This document shows positions 20,840 to 33,372 of a DNA stretch of 64,000 nucleotides, one piece after another. The notes beneath the pieces are model-generated. The model made no database searches. It had not been told where the DNA came from and saw only the letters and a list, made by a program, of their open reading frames with translations. A program made the position numbers and the translations under genes. The stretch is from NCBI RefSeq assembly GCF_900246225.1, contig NW_020535618.1:2313491-2377490 (forward strand), given 5' to 3'. How positions within the stretch are numbered: position 1 is the first letter of the stretch; every line of letters starts with the position of its first letter. Source of the DNA: Astatotilapia calliptera. Lineage: Eukaryota > Chordata > Actinopteri > Cichliformes > Cichlidae.

Positions 20840-21443
20840 TGTTACGCCCCTAGTCTAGGCGGGTAGGGACGCACATAAGGTTGGAGGAGAGAGAGACAAA
20901 TCCCCGCCCTGGTTCCCAAGCCAAACATCCAAACCAGTTGTGAGTAAAAAAAAAGTGATTTTATTTAAGGACAAGAAGCATAGCTCCAGGGTGAGCCCAG
21001 GCCAAAATAATAAACAAAACCAACTAAGTCCGACCAGAAAAGACTAACTAAACCCTAAGAAAGAAAAAAGAACAAACAAATGCCAGAGCTATCCCTCGCT
21101 CCCTGACCCCTGAAGAAAAGGCAGCTCACCCCTTCCGCTTCAGCCCACGAGTGCCTAAGCTCTCAGCTAATGCACTAGGAGCGGCTTTTACAATTCACAC
21201 TCCCACAAATACACAAGATAAACACAGGCTGGGAAAACCAGGGTCAGGACTGCGACGGCTCCACACTCTCTCTCTCTCTCTCTGGAGCTGTCAGAGCGGC
21301 TTTTTGAATGTGGTCACCTGTTCCATGGTCCAATCAGCTGCTCACTACTCTTCATTAGGGGAGGGACCTGTAAAGAGTCTTAAACACAGTAAAGACACAG
21401 AACAAACAGCCCACACAGTGTTCTTATGGCCACAGCCGTAACA
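20840..21443 (-). repeat. 5' LTR (complete)
   Basis: 604 bp with TGTTACG / CGTAACA ends. Contains a CT repeat (about 21265-21283) and, on the minus strand, an AATAAA-type signal in 'ttttattt' (about 20960). Confidence 0.85.
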
Positions 21444-21639
21444 GTACCATAATAACAGAAGCGAAACGTAATATTGTGTCAGGACAATTCACTATTTATG
21501 CACAATAAACAAAGGAGCATAGCGCGACAATTTCTGTTCAGCGCCAGACTTGCTTGTAACCTATATCACCAATTATGTTATGAAAAATGACGTATTAACT
21601 ACTACAAAACTCTGACCTTTGTGGGAATGCTTGGAGCAG

Positions 21640-21829
21640 ACTAACATGTGAGCTGGAGTGTTCTGAGACGTTATATTTGGTATATCCAGACCATCCGTCG
21701 GCTCTTACTTCGGAAACATGGCTTAAAAAATTTCTCTTCAACGACGTAATTCGAAAAAAAAAACGATCTCTTTACCCGTCGGCTTCCCGTGGCTGACATC
21801 ATGTTAATAATACAGCAGCTTCTTGCCAT
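21640..21829 (-). pseudogene. Decayed THAP exon
   Basis: The minus strand from the ATG at 21829 matches 3935-4129, but base changes and indels (for example after the lysine-rich middle near 21760) break the frame. Confidence 0.6.
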
Positions 21830-22020
21830 TTTTTGGGTTTCTTTTTATCGCTGTGTAACTGAGTTCAATTGAAAGCCTGCGTGAGCTAGTACCTCTTGCC
21901 ACAAGTTCCCAGAATCCTTTGCGGTTTTACCCCTGAATGACGTCACATTTTCAATCTTTATCCTGGTGGGCCGGTCTCTAGTCAAAATGCCCGGGCCGAT
22001 TTTTTGTCCCAGTCCAGCCT

Positions 22021-23304
22021 TGGACAAGATAGTGAATGTAAGTTTCATCAGCGTGTGAACTCTAGAAGGAAAGCACTTAGATGGAGACAATTTATTGATT
22101 CATATATAAACAAGTAGGTCCAGGCTCCAAGATCAAGTTTAGGCCCACCGATCAACAGAAACACAGTCCAACATCAGAACACAGAAACAAAAAGGTGGAA
22201 AAGAAACATTGAAGTATGAAGGACTGATCCTGGCTAACTCCTGGTCTCACTACACAACTGAAGTACAGATTATTTCATGAGCTTTTCCTCTTTTGAACAA
22301 TAATGTAGTGAAAGATGAGCGTGCTGATGGAGGAGGCTGTTGGACTGACGGAGCACAGAGCTGCTGGATGGTTAACACAGCAGAATGTCACACAAACTAT
22401 GAAATCATTAACTTCATAAAGTTTAAATATAAAAGGAATAGAATGCCTTTATTGCCACTATACAGAAGTACAATGAGATACAGAGCATCTCCTACTCAGT
22501 GCAAACATGTAGAGGCGGGGTGGGGGCTGCACAGTTTCTGCAGCACTATAGTGGATGGATGATGGTAGAGGCTCCTATGGACCCAGCAGGGTGACAACAA
22601 CACCCCATCAAAGGGACAAAGACACTGAGCAGCGTGCAAAGAAGCCCACTCACTATAAACATCATGTAAGAAATAAGAACTACAATGGGATCATTGATGG
22701 AGCTGGACTGTTGTCAGAGTGCAGCTTAGAGGAGATTCGGAGTAAGGTTTCCTTTGACATGTGAACATTTAATAATGTTCTCTATCCAAATTCAAACTGT
22801 TTAACTTATGAATGTTATAAAGTAAATAAACATCTTGTAAATAAGCACAGTTACAATATTATATGATGTATTATTTGTCCCCCTTAGGGAAATTTGTTGT
22901 GGACTCAAGTACTGCCACAAATGCTGCCTTCACAGAGTCAATAAACATTAAAGAAATAAGAAAGAAATAGATGCTTTTTTTTAAAAAAAATTTTTATTAT
23001 CTATAATTACAAAGATACTTGTTAGTATATACTCATATTGCAAATAACTCTAAAAACTGTTATTTAAAAGCTTGATTGCTGTTGTAAAAAAGGAATTATT
23101 AAAGTAATTCAGATGCATTTTGGGACTCTGTATCTTCAAGAAAGAAAAAAGCTCATACTGACAGAACTCTGTACCTGTGTGATTACAGACCAATCATCTT
23201 GTCTTGAGTCCTCCCAGTTGCACAAGACGTGGCGGCTCAAATTTTGCCTGCTCAGAGAGATCACATACCACGGTCATACCTTATGATGCTCCACAGCCTT
23301 CTGC
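22021..23304. other. Intergenic, no gene recognised
   Basis: Contains a dispersed-repeat scrap near 22440-22500 ('tgcctttattgccac', 'tacaatgagatac') typical of fish LINE tails. Open frames at 22293-22562 and 22555-22764 show no domain. Confidence 0.4.
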
Positions 23305-23789
23305 TAGGGCTGATCGATATAATGATATATATCAGATGACGATATAGAAACATCTATTGTTTCATATTACACGCTATCGTTTGTTTTGTGGTGCAGCAAA
23401 ATAAACTGTTTGCTGCAATATTTTTTCATGGTTTTGATGGTCACTGTAGTGGCTATATTAATTTCTTACATTTCTCTCTTTCTCTTATATTTAAAATAAC
23501 CACACTACGGACAAGCCACTGTTATTACACGTTGTCAGTAGCAACAACGACGGTAAGCCCAGCTTGTGGCTCCACTCTCCGCTTGTTTATTTTCCACATA
23601 AACCTTTCACAATAAAGCTGAATATCCTGTTGAGACTGTTTAAAATAAACTAAATGAATGATGACAAACAGAAAGACCAGTCAAAGCAAATCCAGGAACT
23701 TATTTCTAAAATTTGTGATATATATCGTTGTCGGGATGATAAATGTCTTATGTCAGGATATGAGATTTTGGTCATATCGCACAGCCCTA
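23305..23789. mobile_element. hAT MITE, 8-bp TSD CCTTCTGC
   Basis: A 485-bp element beginning TAGGGCTGATCGATAT and ending ATATCGCACAGCCCTA, with CCTTCTGC at 23297-23304 and 23790-23797. It has no ORF of note. Confidence 0.9.
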
Positions 23790-23915
23790 CCTTCTGCTTT
23801 TATTCCACTATATTGAAATGCAATGTTTGCATGTGTGCTCCATGCCGTTTATTTAAAAGCTTTTGTTACTTAGTATTCTGCTGATAAATTGTATAATTAT
23901 AACTTAGCTACCCAG

Positions 23916-23918
<3 letters not shown>

Positions 23919-23951
<33 letters not shown>

Positions 23952-23968
23952 CCTATATATATATATTG

Positions 23969-24062
<94 letters not shown>
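23919..24062. repeat. TA microsatellite
   Basis: About 140 bp of alternating TA, interrupted twice by 'ttgcc'. Tyr-Ile frames across it are not coding. Confidence 0.95.
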
Positions 24063-24064
<2 letters not shown>

Positions 24065-24080
24065 CAATGCTGGACAATAC

Positions 24081-24461
24081 TTCCCACCCACTCCATGACG
24101 TGCTGGCCAGTCACAGAAGCACCTTCAGTGCGAGACTGAGATTACCCATAATGCACCACTGAATAACACAGAAATCGTTTCTCCCTGAGGCTCTATCTCT
24201 GTACAACTCCTCCATCTAATACACAGCACACGCTCTACAGAGAAAATAACAAAGTTTTACAGTTTACAGTCAATCATATATATTTAACCTCTGTAATATT
24301 CTGAATATTTATTATTTAGCTATTTGTATATATTAGAGCTTTTTTTATTTTGTAACTTTGTAATATATTGTATTATTGAATTTAGTTCAGTCTGTTATTG
24401 TTACTGTTTTTGAGCAGCTGTAATAATTTCCTTAGAGATTAATAAAATATTCTGATTCTGA
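24081..24461 (+). mobile_element. LINE 3' tail fragment
   Basis: Decayed RT-tail coding (FLPEALSLYNSSI near 24180-24218), then an AT-rich UTR ending 'gattaataaaatattctga' with a 'ttctgatt' repeat, a tail common to fish LINEs. Confidence 0.55.
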
Positions 24462-24747
24462 TTTTCCATTACAATCGAGTTCCACCTAGTGTGCATGGGT
24501 TCGTTGTGGCAAAGTGGCCATGCTTCCCGTGACAAACACCACAACAACCATGGACGCTGAGGCGACGATATAACTGCTGCTCAGTCTGTGGCTTTAAGGA
24601 AGACTTGGGGACCACAGTGCTCGTTTCAGGGTCTCAGCTTTGATTTTGCGTGACAAGACAAACGTGACTCGTCAAGTGCTGCCGCTGACTAGTTGTAGGT
24701 GCCATGCAATCTGTTGATGTCACAGAACAGAACCCTGGCAGAATAGG

Positions 24748-26146
24748 TAGGGATGGGTATCGAAAACCGGTTCTTGTTGAGAACCGGTTCCCACTGTTTC
24801 AATTCCTCCTTATCGATTCCAGTCGCCCCGAATGACGTCACCACGTTGCGGAGCGTCATTTACCTGGCAGGAAACACGGCGCCTAAGCGGCTCAAACGCT
24901 CAAAAGTTTGATTATACTTTATGAGAACCGATGACAACAGGGCAACTTGCAAAGTAGATATTTCATTTAAGGGAGGAAACACTACGAATATGCAAAAGCA
25001 TTTGCTCACAAAACACGCGATGACACGCGTTTTTAATTCCGCTCCGGACTCGTGACTCTCAACCCAGCAGCAGCGCTAACGTTTGCACGTCCTCTCCCGT
25101 TAATGCGGCAGGTAAATAATCAACTAACAGTGCATATTATGTTAGCGCACTCTGCCTTATTACAAGACCTGCCATTACTGTACATGTAGGTGACCATGAT
25201 GAGAGAGACAGACAGAGTCTGGCTGGCGCTCGCTGGCAGTTGTCGCTGCAGTCTACCGGTAGCGTCTCCTTTCAGGCCAGGATAGACTAATGTCACCGAG
25301 CAGTGACTGAGTTTGTGGTCAAAGGCTTGCACCCATTTGCCACAGCAGATGCCCCCGATTTTTGGTAAGTGAATGTGTTTAATTGTAGGCAGGGACATTA
25401 CTGGATATTCTTGTGTAATTGCCACAGAACAATTTATGTTATACTTTGTTATTGCTACAGAAGAATGTTGCAGCTTTAAGGCAGGGATGACTCCTGGAGT
25501 TGCTTTCTCACTGCATATGCTTTATTTCACAATCAGATCGATTCGATAACAAAAACATACAGCAGCTCCTCTCCTACTCCTAGCCCTTCGCTGTGGTGGA
25601 AAAAAGAACGACTTCAATCCCCTTCAAGGAACATAGTACAAAATAGTTTTCCTGATACACCAATGGGGCGTTCAATGCCATCTTGTAAATATGATTACTC
25701 TGGCAGAGTAACAGTTCAAATGAAAAATACACCAGAACAAACAAGCAAACAAAAAAAGAAGTGTGGGGTACCTTTGAACCAATGAACAAAGTATAACAAT
25801 TTATACTTTTTAACATAACCCGACCCCGTCAATATGTGATATGTCTCACAAGAATATTTATTTTATTATTTTACATTTACAATTTTTTTTTCCTGGGGAC
25901 CCTGTGACACCCCATTGAAGAGCCGTAGGCTGGATCTCTCAAGATCTCACTGTTGGGTTTGTAAGGCCATGTTACTCCTAAATTTCTATCTTGTTCAAAG
26001 AGAAGATATAAAACAAAGCTCTGAGCTAATCGACCTTAGTGTTCTCCTTTTTTAAAAAAAAAAAGAGAATCGATAAAGAATCGAATCGTTAAACAGAATC
26101 GAAAATGGAATCGGAATCGTTAAAATCTTATCAATACCCATCCCTA
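24748..26146. mobile_element. hAT-type element with BED-finger remnant
   Basis: A 1399-bp element starting TAGGGATGGGTATCG and ending ATACCCATCCCTA, flanked by AGAATAGG at 24740-24747 and 26147-26154. Near 24920-25025 a frame reads DDNRATCKVDISFKGGNTTN then MQKHLLTKHAMT. That is a BED zinc finger which has lost its second cysteine (ATCKV where ATCKxC is usual) but keeps H-x4-H. BED fingers are standard in hAT transposases. Confidence 0.85.
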
Positions 26147-26635
26147 AGAATAGGTACTAAAAAAAACTGGGTACCAAGTACTATGACCTAATGGAAACCC
26201 CTGAAAACCATGGCAAGCTGACCCGAGTAGGCGCTAAAGGGGCAAAGGAAAACAGTGGGGAAAGGACAATGAGTGAATTAACAAGCTACTAGATAAAAGA
26301 CAAAAAACTCACAAAACACATGTTTTTATATGTGAATAAACAGAAATGTGTTAAAACATGAATGTAAATAAAATATAAATATCAATTATAACTTAAGAGT
26401 TTACTATAATAAGGTACACGCCTGGCACATCATACACAGTAACCTGCCTAGACAACTTATGTTGATGTCTTCTAATGTAGCAGAAGATGTATTCATGCAC
26501 AAGGCAGAGAAATTTTTGCCTCTGTCACAGAGTGGACAGCAGAGCTGTTGTTTTTGTTTGTTTGTTTAACTATTATTAAGTGTGCAGCATATTCAGCAAA
26601 AATGTAGCATTTAAGCTAGCTTGATTTAGACTTCT

Positions 26636-27006
26636 GTGGGAAATTATTTCCTAACTCACGTTGTAACCATTAGTAGTTCACATTATCCAGGAAGTGCAAG
26701 TCAGGTTATGTCAAAGGTTTATAGTGTTGTTTCAGGTGTTGTGCCACAAAGTGATTTCCAATGTTTCTCTGTTTTTCTTATGTCTAATATATTGGCTTAT
26801 AGTGGTATGTTTTGGTAAATAAACTGTAATGAACAGGATTTGTGAAGGGGTTATATATAAAGACATGACTTGTTTTTGAAGTGTCTTTATAACAGCACAA
26901 TTGTTACAGTCCTTTTGATCACTTAAAATATGCTTACAGAACTGTGATGTTATATTTCTTAGCTAGATCTCTCTGGAAAGCCATATTTTTTTATGTCCAT
27001 CAGACT
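26636..27006 (+). repeat. Direct repeat, left copy
   Basis: Matches 28962-29305 over about 350 bp ('taactcacgttgtaacc' start, 'gccagatctctctggaa'-type end). The two copies flank the leader exon of gene 3. Confidence 0.7.
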
Positions 27007-27454
27007 TCAATCATATAACATAGCGAGCCTTATCATGAAATTACATGAAATTACCACAGTGTAAAAAAATCAGATAGGTAAAAAACACTTAACTTTTGAA
27101 ATATCCATTCTTTTAGATAAATATATAGTCATACATATTAGGATATGACTGATTAGCATGCAGTGTTAAAAACAAATACAAGTAAGGCAGGTGAGGCTTG
27201 CACTCAAAACTAGTCTTTGAATATCTGACTTAGAAATAAATATACAACGATTTCACTACAGTGTAATACACAAACTACTGCAGAACAATTTTTATTATTA
27301 CTATTACCAAATTATCAAAAAGGGCAGTTTTGTCAAGTCCATTGCCACATTCAAGTCCCTTTTTAAGCACCTCCCATAATCGCACACAGTCCCATCGCAT
27401 TAAAAAGACCGTTCAAAATACTCTAATCTCAGGATCAGCAGAACAAGATACGAG

Positions 27455-30400
27455 ATGGGTCCTGGGAACTCCTGCAGGATCGATGCGGTGCTCTTTACCG
27501 GCTTGATCGTGTTGGTATCTGCAGGTGGGATTTGACTTTCATCAAATGTATTTTGAAAACTGCAGCAGCGGTGTAAATACAAGACACTAGCATTATTAGC
27601 ATTAGCATTAACGCCTGGGAGTTAGTTTAACTTAGCTTGGCGACGAGATCGAAGAAGCGTTTGCACAAGACTGGGGGTGGGGAGTTGAGATCAAGACAAT
27701 GTTTGGCTACAACATCGCTTTCCACACCCGTCATTGTGTCTGTAGTAGACATATACTGACCACCCGATCTACTAAAGTTCCTGAGAAGGCCTACTAGCTC
27801 CTCATGTCAAAGATGGACGCTGAATCGACACCGGTTAGCCCATTTGACAATCAAGCGATACGTCAAAGTAGAGGAATGGGTATTTGTATCTATGTGCAGA
27901 ATGACCGGTCAAATAATAGCATAGAGTGGGCGGCATCTGCTCTCCAAAACGAAGAGCAGTGGCCGGCCAAATGCCAAGCTAACTAACAGCTAGCTAGCCG
28001 GCGTTAGCTAGCACCACTAGCTAACAGTGGTGATTGTTACTGCTGTCTGGATGATAACGTTAGCATAGCTCTTAAAAGAATAACTTTTTGTCACTGTACA
28101 TATACAACGAAATTGTGGGTGCTGCACACCAACTGTGCCGGAATATAAATAGTAGACATCAAGACTAAATAACAAAGAGGAGAAATCTGTACAATCAGAC
28201 TATCATCAGTTAACTGCGGTCTCACCCTGGTTTCATATCATAAAAATGAGATTTTAATCAGGAAAACCTGAAGTCTGTACTTTTAAAATTATGTCAACAC
28301 GTGTAGTCTCGGACTATGGGCGAAACCACACTTGAAACTATTAGAACTATTAAAACTTGTCCTGTGGAAGCACACCCACAACTACAGGACTGCTTTAGAG
28401 CCTGGCTGAATACGCAGTCATTTTTGTCCTACATCAAGTGCTGTGCTCATAGCACCACTTATTGATATTAAAGTTTATCAACATATTTTAGTCCACGACG
28501 ATTTACCTCGACGTACCTCCACTACGCTTGTTATTATTATCGTCTACAATCCTTTGCCATTCAGTGCAGGGTGACATTTGAGACAGTAGGTGGCGCCATT
28601 GTCCCTTTTAACCGAGAACCTGCACCTTTACAGTTCTGTCACACAAAGTGGACATGAATGACTACTGATGGCTAAGGCTTACGTTTACACCATTGAGCCC
28701 TACACTACAAAATGTGATTGATTTAACACTTTGAAGCCGGATTTAATAAATGTTTGTGCCTGTACAAAATATGATGTGGCAGGGTTGATTGGTTGCTGCT
28801 GCAGTAAGCAACAAAGAGTAACCTGAGATTCTGACCTTTCGAGCCAAATACGTTTATATTTAAAAATGGATTCATGGTTTTAATGAATCGATATCGCCGT
28901 ATTCAAGCTAGAATCGACTTTAATCGGAAAATTGATTATCAAAACCCACCCTTAAGGAAATTACCTCCTAACTCACGTTGTAACCCTCCGTTAGTAGTTT
29001 ACATTATTCACGAAGTCCAAGTCGGGTAATGTCGAAGGTTTATGGTGTTGTTTCAGGTGTTGTGTCACCTTTCCGATGTTTCTCTTGTGTGTAATATCAT
29101 TGCTTTTATTGGTATGTTTTGGTAAATAGACTGTAACGATCAGGATTCATGGAAGGGTTATATATAAAAATGGCCTGTTTTTGAAGTGTTTATAACCGCG
29201 TAATTGTACCCATATTACAATGACTGCAGTTCTTTTGGCCACTTAAAATACTCTTACAGAACTGTGATGTTATATTTCTTAGCCAGATCTCTCTGGAAAT
29301 CCCAATTTTATGTCCATAAGACTCCAATCATAACAACCCAAATGATCACACTGAATATAAAACGAACGAACTGCATTTCTTGCAGCATAAGCTCTCTGCA
29401 GGCCGCTCCTCTCTCCTGACCGAAGATTATCACTGTAGAACAGCCTTACATGACGTGACACCATTTTGTTCGCACAAGGGCGAGCAGTAACGACGGGAAA
29501 TACCACAGCGAGAGCCTAACACGGCCATATATATGGGACTTCATCTGCTCTGTAACCAGGCCTGAAACAATCTCCTCAATTTATATGTCTGTGTTTTACT
29601 TACCCCAACACGCCGAGGCTGTACAAGTCCCAAATCTTTTTTTCTACATTATCCGTTAACGACCGAGATGAAACCAAACGTTCTTCGTCCCCTAGAGCGG
29701 ACTAAACGGAGGGAACGTCACGAAGCAGTAGGCGTTTCACAAGAGTACACAGCTCCTCCTCCTTTTCTTCAGCGTCGCTACACAAACGAGCCAGTATGCT
29801 GAATAAAGGCCGCTCACCAGTGTGCGGAGAATATCTGACAATGTCTATAACTGTGGTAATAGTAATATTTTAGTTACATTACTTAAATTTTCAAATAAAT
29901 TCTTACTTTAGACAACTGAAAGAGTAAAATTATGCAAAGACCTTGATGTAATTATTTTAGCTCCCTGAAACATGTCATTTAAATGAAAACCTTTAATAGA
30001 ATTAAAACAAATATTCTGAATATAATATGATTCAGATTTGATTGATTATAATTATCCTTTTATGCTGACTGTGTGGTTACTGTGTGATTACTGTGTTTAA
30101 ACTACAAGTAGATGTGCTACAGACTAAATCGTTGTATTATTTCTGTCCTGGGTTTTAACTGATTAATTCAGATTTAGCAATTTGATGATGCATCCTCCTT
30201 AATTGTTAAAAAGTATTGGTGATACAGACCCTTTATTTACTTGGTATAGGATTGATAACAAATCTTGCAGTGCCACATGCCGCTGCCAAGGACGGCATGC
30301 TCAGGGTGCAAATCCAGTTTATAGATTATTTTTATTCATCTGTACACTTGTTCTAACAGGTCTAATGGTCAGGGTCACTTGATTCAACCAGCATAAACCA

Positions 30401-31300
30401 CGGACTCATGGTCTCTCTCTGATTGGCTGCTGTAGAAGTAAACAGTTTGACCTTTAACCTCTCTGCTCTGTGTTGTTTCCTCTTCAGACCAGGAAACCAT
30501 CACAGCTAAATCTGGACAGGATGTCACTCTGCCATGTCGAGCTCCAAACAACAACGGTGACATTGTAGAGTGGAGCAGAACAGGCCCGAGAGATACGTTT
30601 GTCTTTGTGTTGAAAAACAAGAAGCCCAACGGAGATGTTCAGGACCCATCCTTTAAGAACCGTGTGGCTCTGCAGGACAAAGATATGAAGGATGGAAATG
30701 TGTCTTTGATTCTGTACAATGTCACGGCTGCTGATAATGGAACATATGAGTGTCGCATCATTGAGGCAGGAACAGCCTCATATGCCCTCATCAGCAGCAT
30801 CACCCTGAGTGTTGTTCCTCCAGGTGAGTGAGTAGAGTTGAGTGTGTGTGTGATCAGAGGTGAAGCTGCTTCCTGGTTGTTGATGTTTGTTTCTAAAGAT
30901 GTTGTTGATGAGACTTTGTAGAAAGCAGCTGGTCTGAGTGATGTGATCAGAGTGCAGTAGATAATGTCTGACAGCAGTTTGAAGAGGAAATGGATTCTGT
31001 TCTGTTCTTCACTCATCACCTACCTGACAGCTGACACCTCACACCTGTTTCTCACCTGCAGGTCAGACAGGAGGACACACAGAGGATGGAGGGAAGGAGG
31101 CAGAAGAGAAGGAAGCAGGAGGGAAGGAGGATGAATCTTTTGGACTGAAAGTTGGTCTTCCTGTTGGGGTTATTGTTGCTGTTGCTGTTGTTGGTGTTTG
31201 TTTTTTGATCTACAGAAAACTTAAACAACGTAACCAGGGTACATACGAGCCTCCAGTTGAATGTCAGCCTGTTGGAAATGTCTCAGTGTTTTCCAGCTGA
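27455..31300 (+). CDS. Receptor gene 3: single V-set Ig, type I membrane
   Basis: Leader candidate 27455-27524 (MGPGNSCRIDAVLFTGLIVL, then VSA) has a phase-1 donor; it lies 2.96 kb upstream and is assigned by position and hydrophobicity only. V exon 30488-30823 has the first cysteine in LPCRAPNNN, tryptophan in IVEWSR, and DNGTYECRI with the second cysteine. It is the most divergent V of the array: the C'-C'' region (TFVFVLKNKKPNGDVQDPSF) has replaced the EYVLLYRDD block of the others. TM exon 31062-31300 carries a three-unit charged stalk (GGKEA EEKEA GGKED), the span VGVIVAVAVVGVCFLIY and the same tail as gene 1. The 3' flank matches gene 1 to about 31800. NVS and NVT glycosylation sites are present. 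Butyrophilin/MOG/B7-like. Confidence 0.8.
28962..29305 (+). repeat. Direct repeat, right copy
   Basis: Partner of 26636-27006. Just before it, 'aaaacccaccctta' (about 28940-28955) looks like the right end of another DNA element whose left end I could not find. Confidence 0.65.
29520..30487. other. Intron 1 of gene 3, nothing further seen
   Basis: AT-rich sequence with no recognisable exon or element ends; the last 90 bp resemble the pre-V intron of the other receptor genes. Confidence 0.4.
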
Positions 31301-32798
31301 TCTGAGACTCCTGCTGTTACAGAGGTGACACTGAGCACTCAGGGTAAAGCCAGTTGTGGTTTTTCAATCATGTAAGTGAAACAGGAGCAAACTGAAATGT
31401 CACACATGCCATCAAGAAGTGGCAAAAAAGATTTTTATGGGTTTTAAATGTTCTTTTAATTTTAGTCCAGGAAACCTTTTCAGGTTTTATGTTTAAACGT
31501 CCATTATAGAGTTGGTTTTTATGGGTAATAGAAAAATAGTTCAGTAAGTTTAGTATTATAAAAGTCTAAACTGCTTACAAAACAAATGTAAGGTTACTAA
31601 CATCAAACATGTTCTGTTTGTACTGTGAGCTGTAGCTGCTACTTCCTGCTCTCGACCTCCTGCTGAGCTAACGTCTCTTTAACTTTACTTTTAATATCAA
31701 ACTACCTGCTGCTTCACTTTGAACAGATAAAACACTCATGTTTATATCACAGAAGCTTTTAATATTTACTATATTCAGCTTTAAGCACTGCACACACTTC
31801 TTAACTTTGTTATTGCACACTAGTTGTTTATTTTTCTTTCTGCCTTAATAAAAACTTTCTGACTTGTCCAATCAGTTCGTGCAGATTTCAGGGACTTTAT
31901 GATCAAAATGTTTTACTGTAAAAGTGCCTTCAGGTGGTTGTTGTTGTTGTTGTTTCCTGGTGCTTTGTGAATAGACTCAAATTTTCTTTTAAATCAGCTT
32001 CAATCAAATAACCATAACCTTCCACCAGGGAGCACTTTAACATACACAGACCTGTCTGTAACCCATTTACTGTCAGTTTTCTTATGGAAATTACTTCACC
32101 CGTATGCTTAGACACTCGAACACATTGTACAGTAAGAGTTTATTGGTGCTGTTATTTACTTTTACATGGAAAAATTTTCTATTTAAAAATATATTTAAAA
32201 ATTCATCTGTAGATATGACTTTATGTGTTAATGTTCAGATATTAAATCATGTTCATTGTATCTCCCAAAGTAAAAGCTTACAGGCAAACATCACATTCAT
32301 CATCAGTGATTCATTCCTTTCTAAACTGTAAATGAACACAATAAAATACATTTTTCTTCATGTGGTCGTCTGCTCTGAATCACTTTATAAATCTGCATCA
32401 TGCTTTCATTTCACTCTCATCACTCTTACTGCATGAAAACGTGCTGTGAGCACTTTAGTTTTGACTCTCAGCTCTACCAGCCTGAAGTCATTTACTTCAC
32501 TGATGAACTTTCTGAAAACAGTCGTCTGTCTGCAGATTCTCTCAGACTGGATGAAGACAGATGTCACAGATGTTCTCTTTATTGCTCCTGACAGATCATC
32601 AGACACCAAACTGCACAGTAACTAAGACTCATGTGTGAAAGTGTTCCTGCTGCTTTAAGTCTGTGGCTCACATGAACTTTGTTATCTGCTCTGAAGAGGA
32701 CTGAAGTGGGTTTGGGTTCACCACAACAACTCACGTTTTCCATCAGACATCTTTGTGAAACCCACAGAAGCACACGAGAAGATCAAGTGAGACCAAAG
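31301..32798. other. 3' flank of gene 3
   Basis: To about 31800 it is nearly identical to the 3' region of gene 1 (6366-6890). The rest has no clear exon. Open frames near 32400-32600 on both strands lack domains. Confidence 0.5.
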
Positions 32799-33102
32799 TT
32801 TATTGAACCTGCAGAGAAACCAGATCACTGCTGTGGAGACGACAGCACACTTAGAAATAACATAAATAAGAGCAAAGTTACTGAAGACATGAAACTTGGA
32901 TTACATCTACATTTTAGTTACATAACATTTATTATTGTTTATGTATAATTTGTCTTGGTCATGCTTTTATTCTGAAAGGCCGGGTGAAGAAAAATTCTTT
33001 TTTTAATATAAAAAAAATTAAAAACTAAATTAAGAAAGTAAAAATTTTTCAGCTTCTTTATAAAAGAAAACAATAATAACTCTCCATTTGAACTTTCTGC
33101 CC

Positions 33103-33287
33103 TCAGAGATTGTGTGAGGTTTCCTTCATGAGGAGAACAAACAGAATATAAACCAGTGTGTTTACAGTAAATGTGTCAGGTCTGAGCTGCTGTGTGGACC
33201 AGTTAGAGAGCAGCAGCTGGATCCCAGTGGTTGGACTGGTGGACGACTTCAGTGAGGAGTCGATGACATTTGGCTCTGGTAGAAACT
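33103..33287 (-). pseudogene. Minus-strand receptor terminal exon, copy 2
   Basis: Same residues as copy 1 at 13690-13874 (EFLPEPNVIDSSLKSS then a hydrophobic end) with the same acceptor and a poly(A) signal at 32799-32804. About 630 bp around it (32720-33350) match 13300-13930 closely, so it moved with its flank. Tyrosine and stop are lost as in copy 1. Upstream exons are not found. Confidence 0.5.
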
Positions 33288-33372
33288 CTGCACACACAAA
33301 CACACAGGAGGAGAATATAAGCACAAAGCAGAGCCTCTCTGTTCTCTTTAGATACAGCAAAGTGAAAGAAGG

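Larger units (their letters stand above)
19186..21443 (-). mobile_element. Non-autonomous LTR retrotransposon, gag only
   Basis: Read on the minus strand, it has a complete 5' LTR (21443-20840), a primer-binding site, gag, and a shortened 3' LTR (about 19650-19186). Both outer ends are TG...CA, and GTACC flanks it at 19181-19185 and 21444-21448, a 5-bp target duplication. Gag runs directly into the 3' LTR, so pol, the polypurine tract and the first roughly 160 bp of that LTR are deleted. It lies inside the THAP/YqaJ-like element. Confidence 0.9.
18333..22020. mobile_element. THAP/SWIM-YqaJ-like DNA element, split by an LTR element
   Basis: Starts near a T run (18346-18375) and ends 'gtcccagtccagcc' at about 22020. 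Removing the LTR element (19186-21443) rejoins sequence that matches 3824-4735 in reverse. It carries a SWIM/YqaJ-like frame on the plus strand (18464-18955) and a decayed THAP exon on the minus strand (about 21640-21829). Terminal inverted repeats were not resolved, so the outer limits are approximate. Confidence 0.65.

Noticed and set aside
23889..24098. Tyr-Ile repeat frames over TA tracts (also 41501-41761, 43266-43448, 44560-44953, 60381-60684)
   Set aside because: Simple repeat translated in all frames; no coding evidence.
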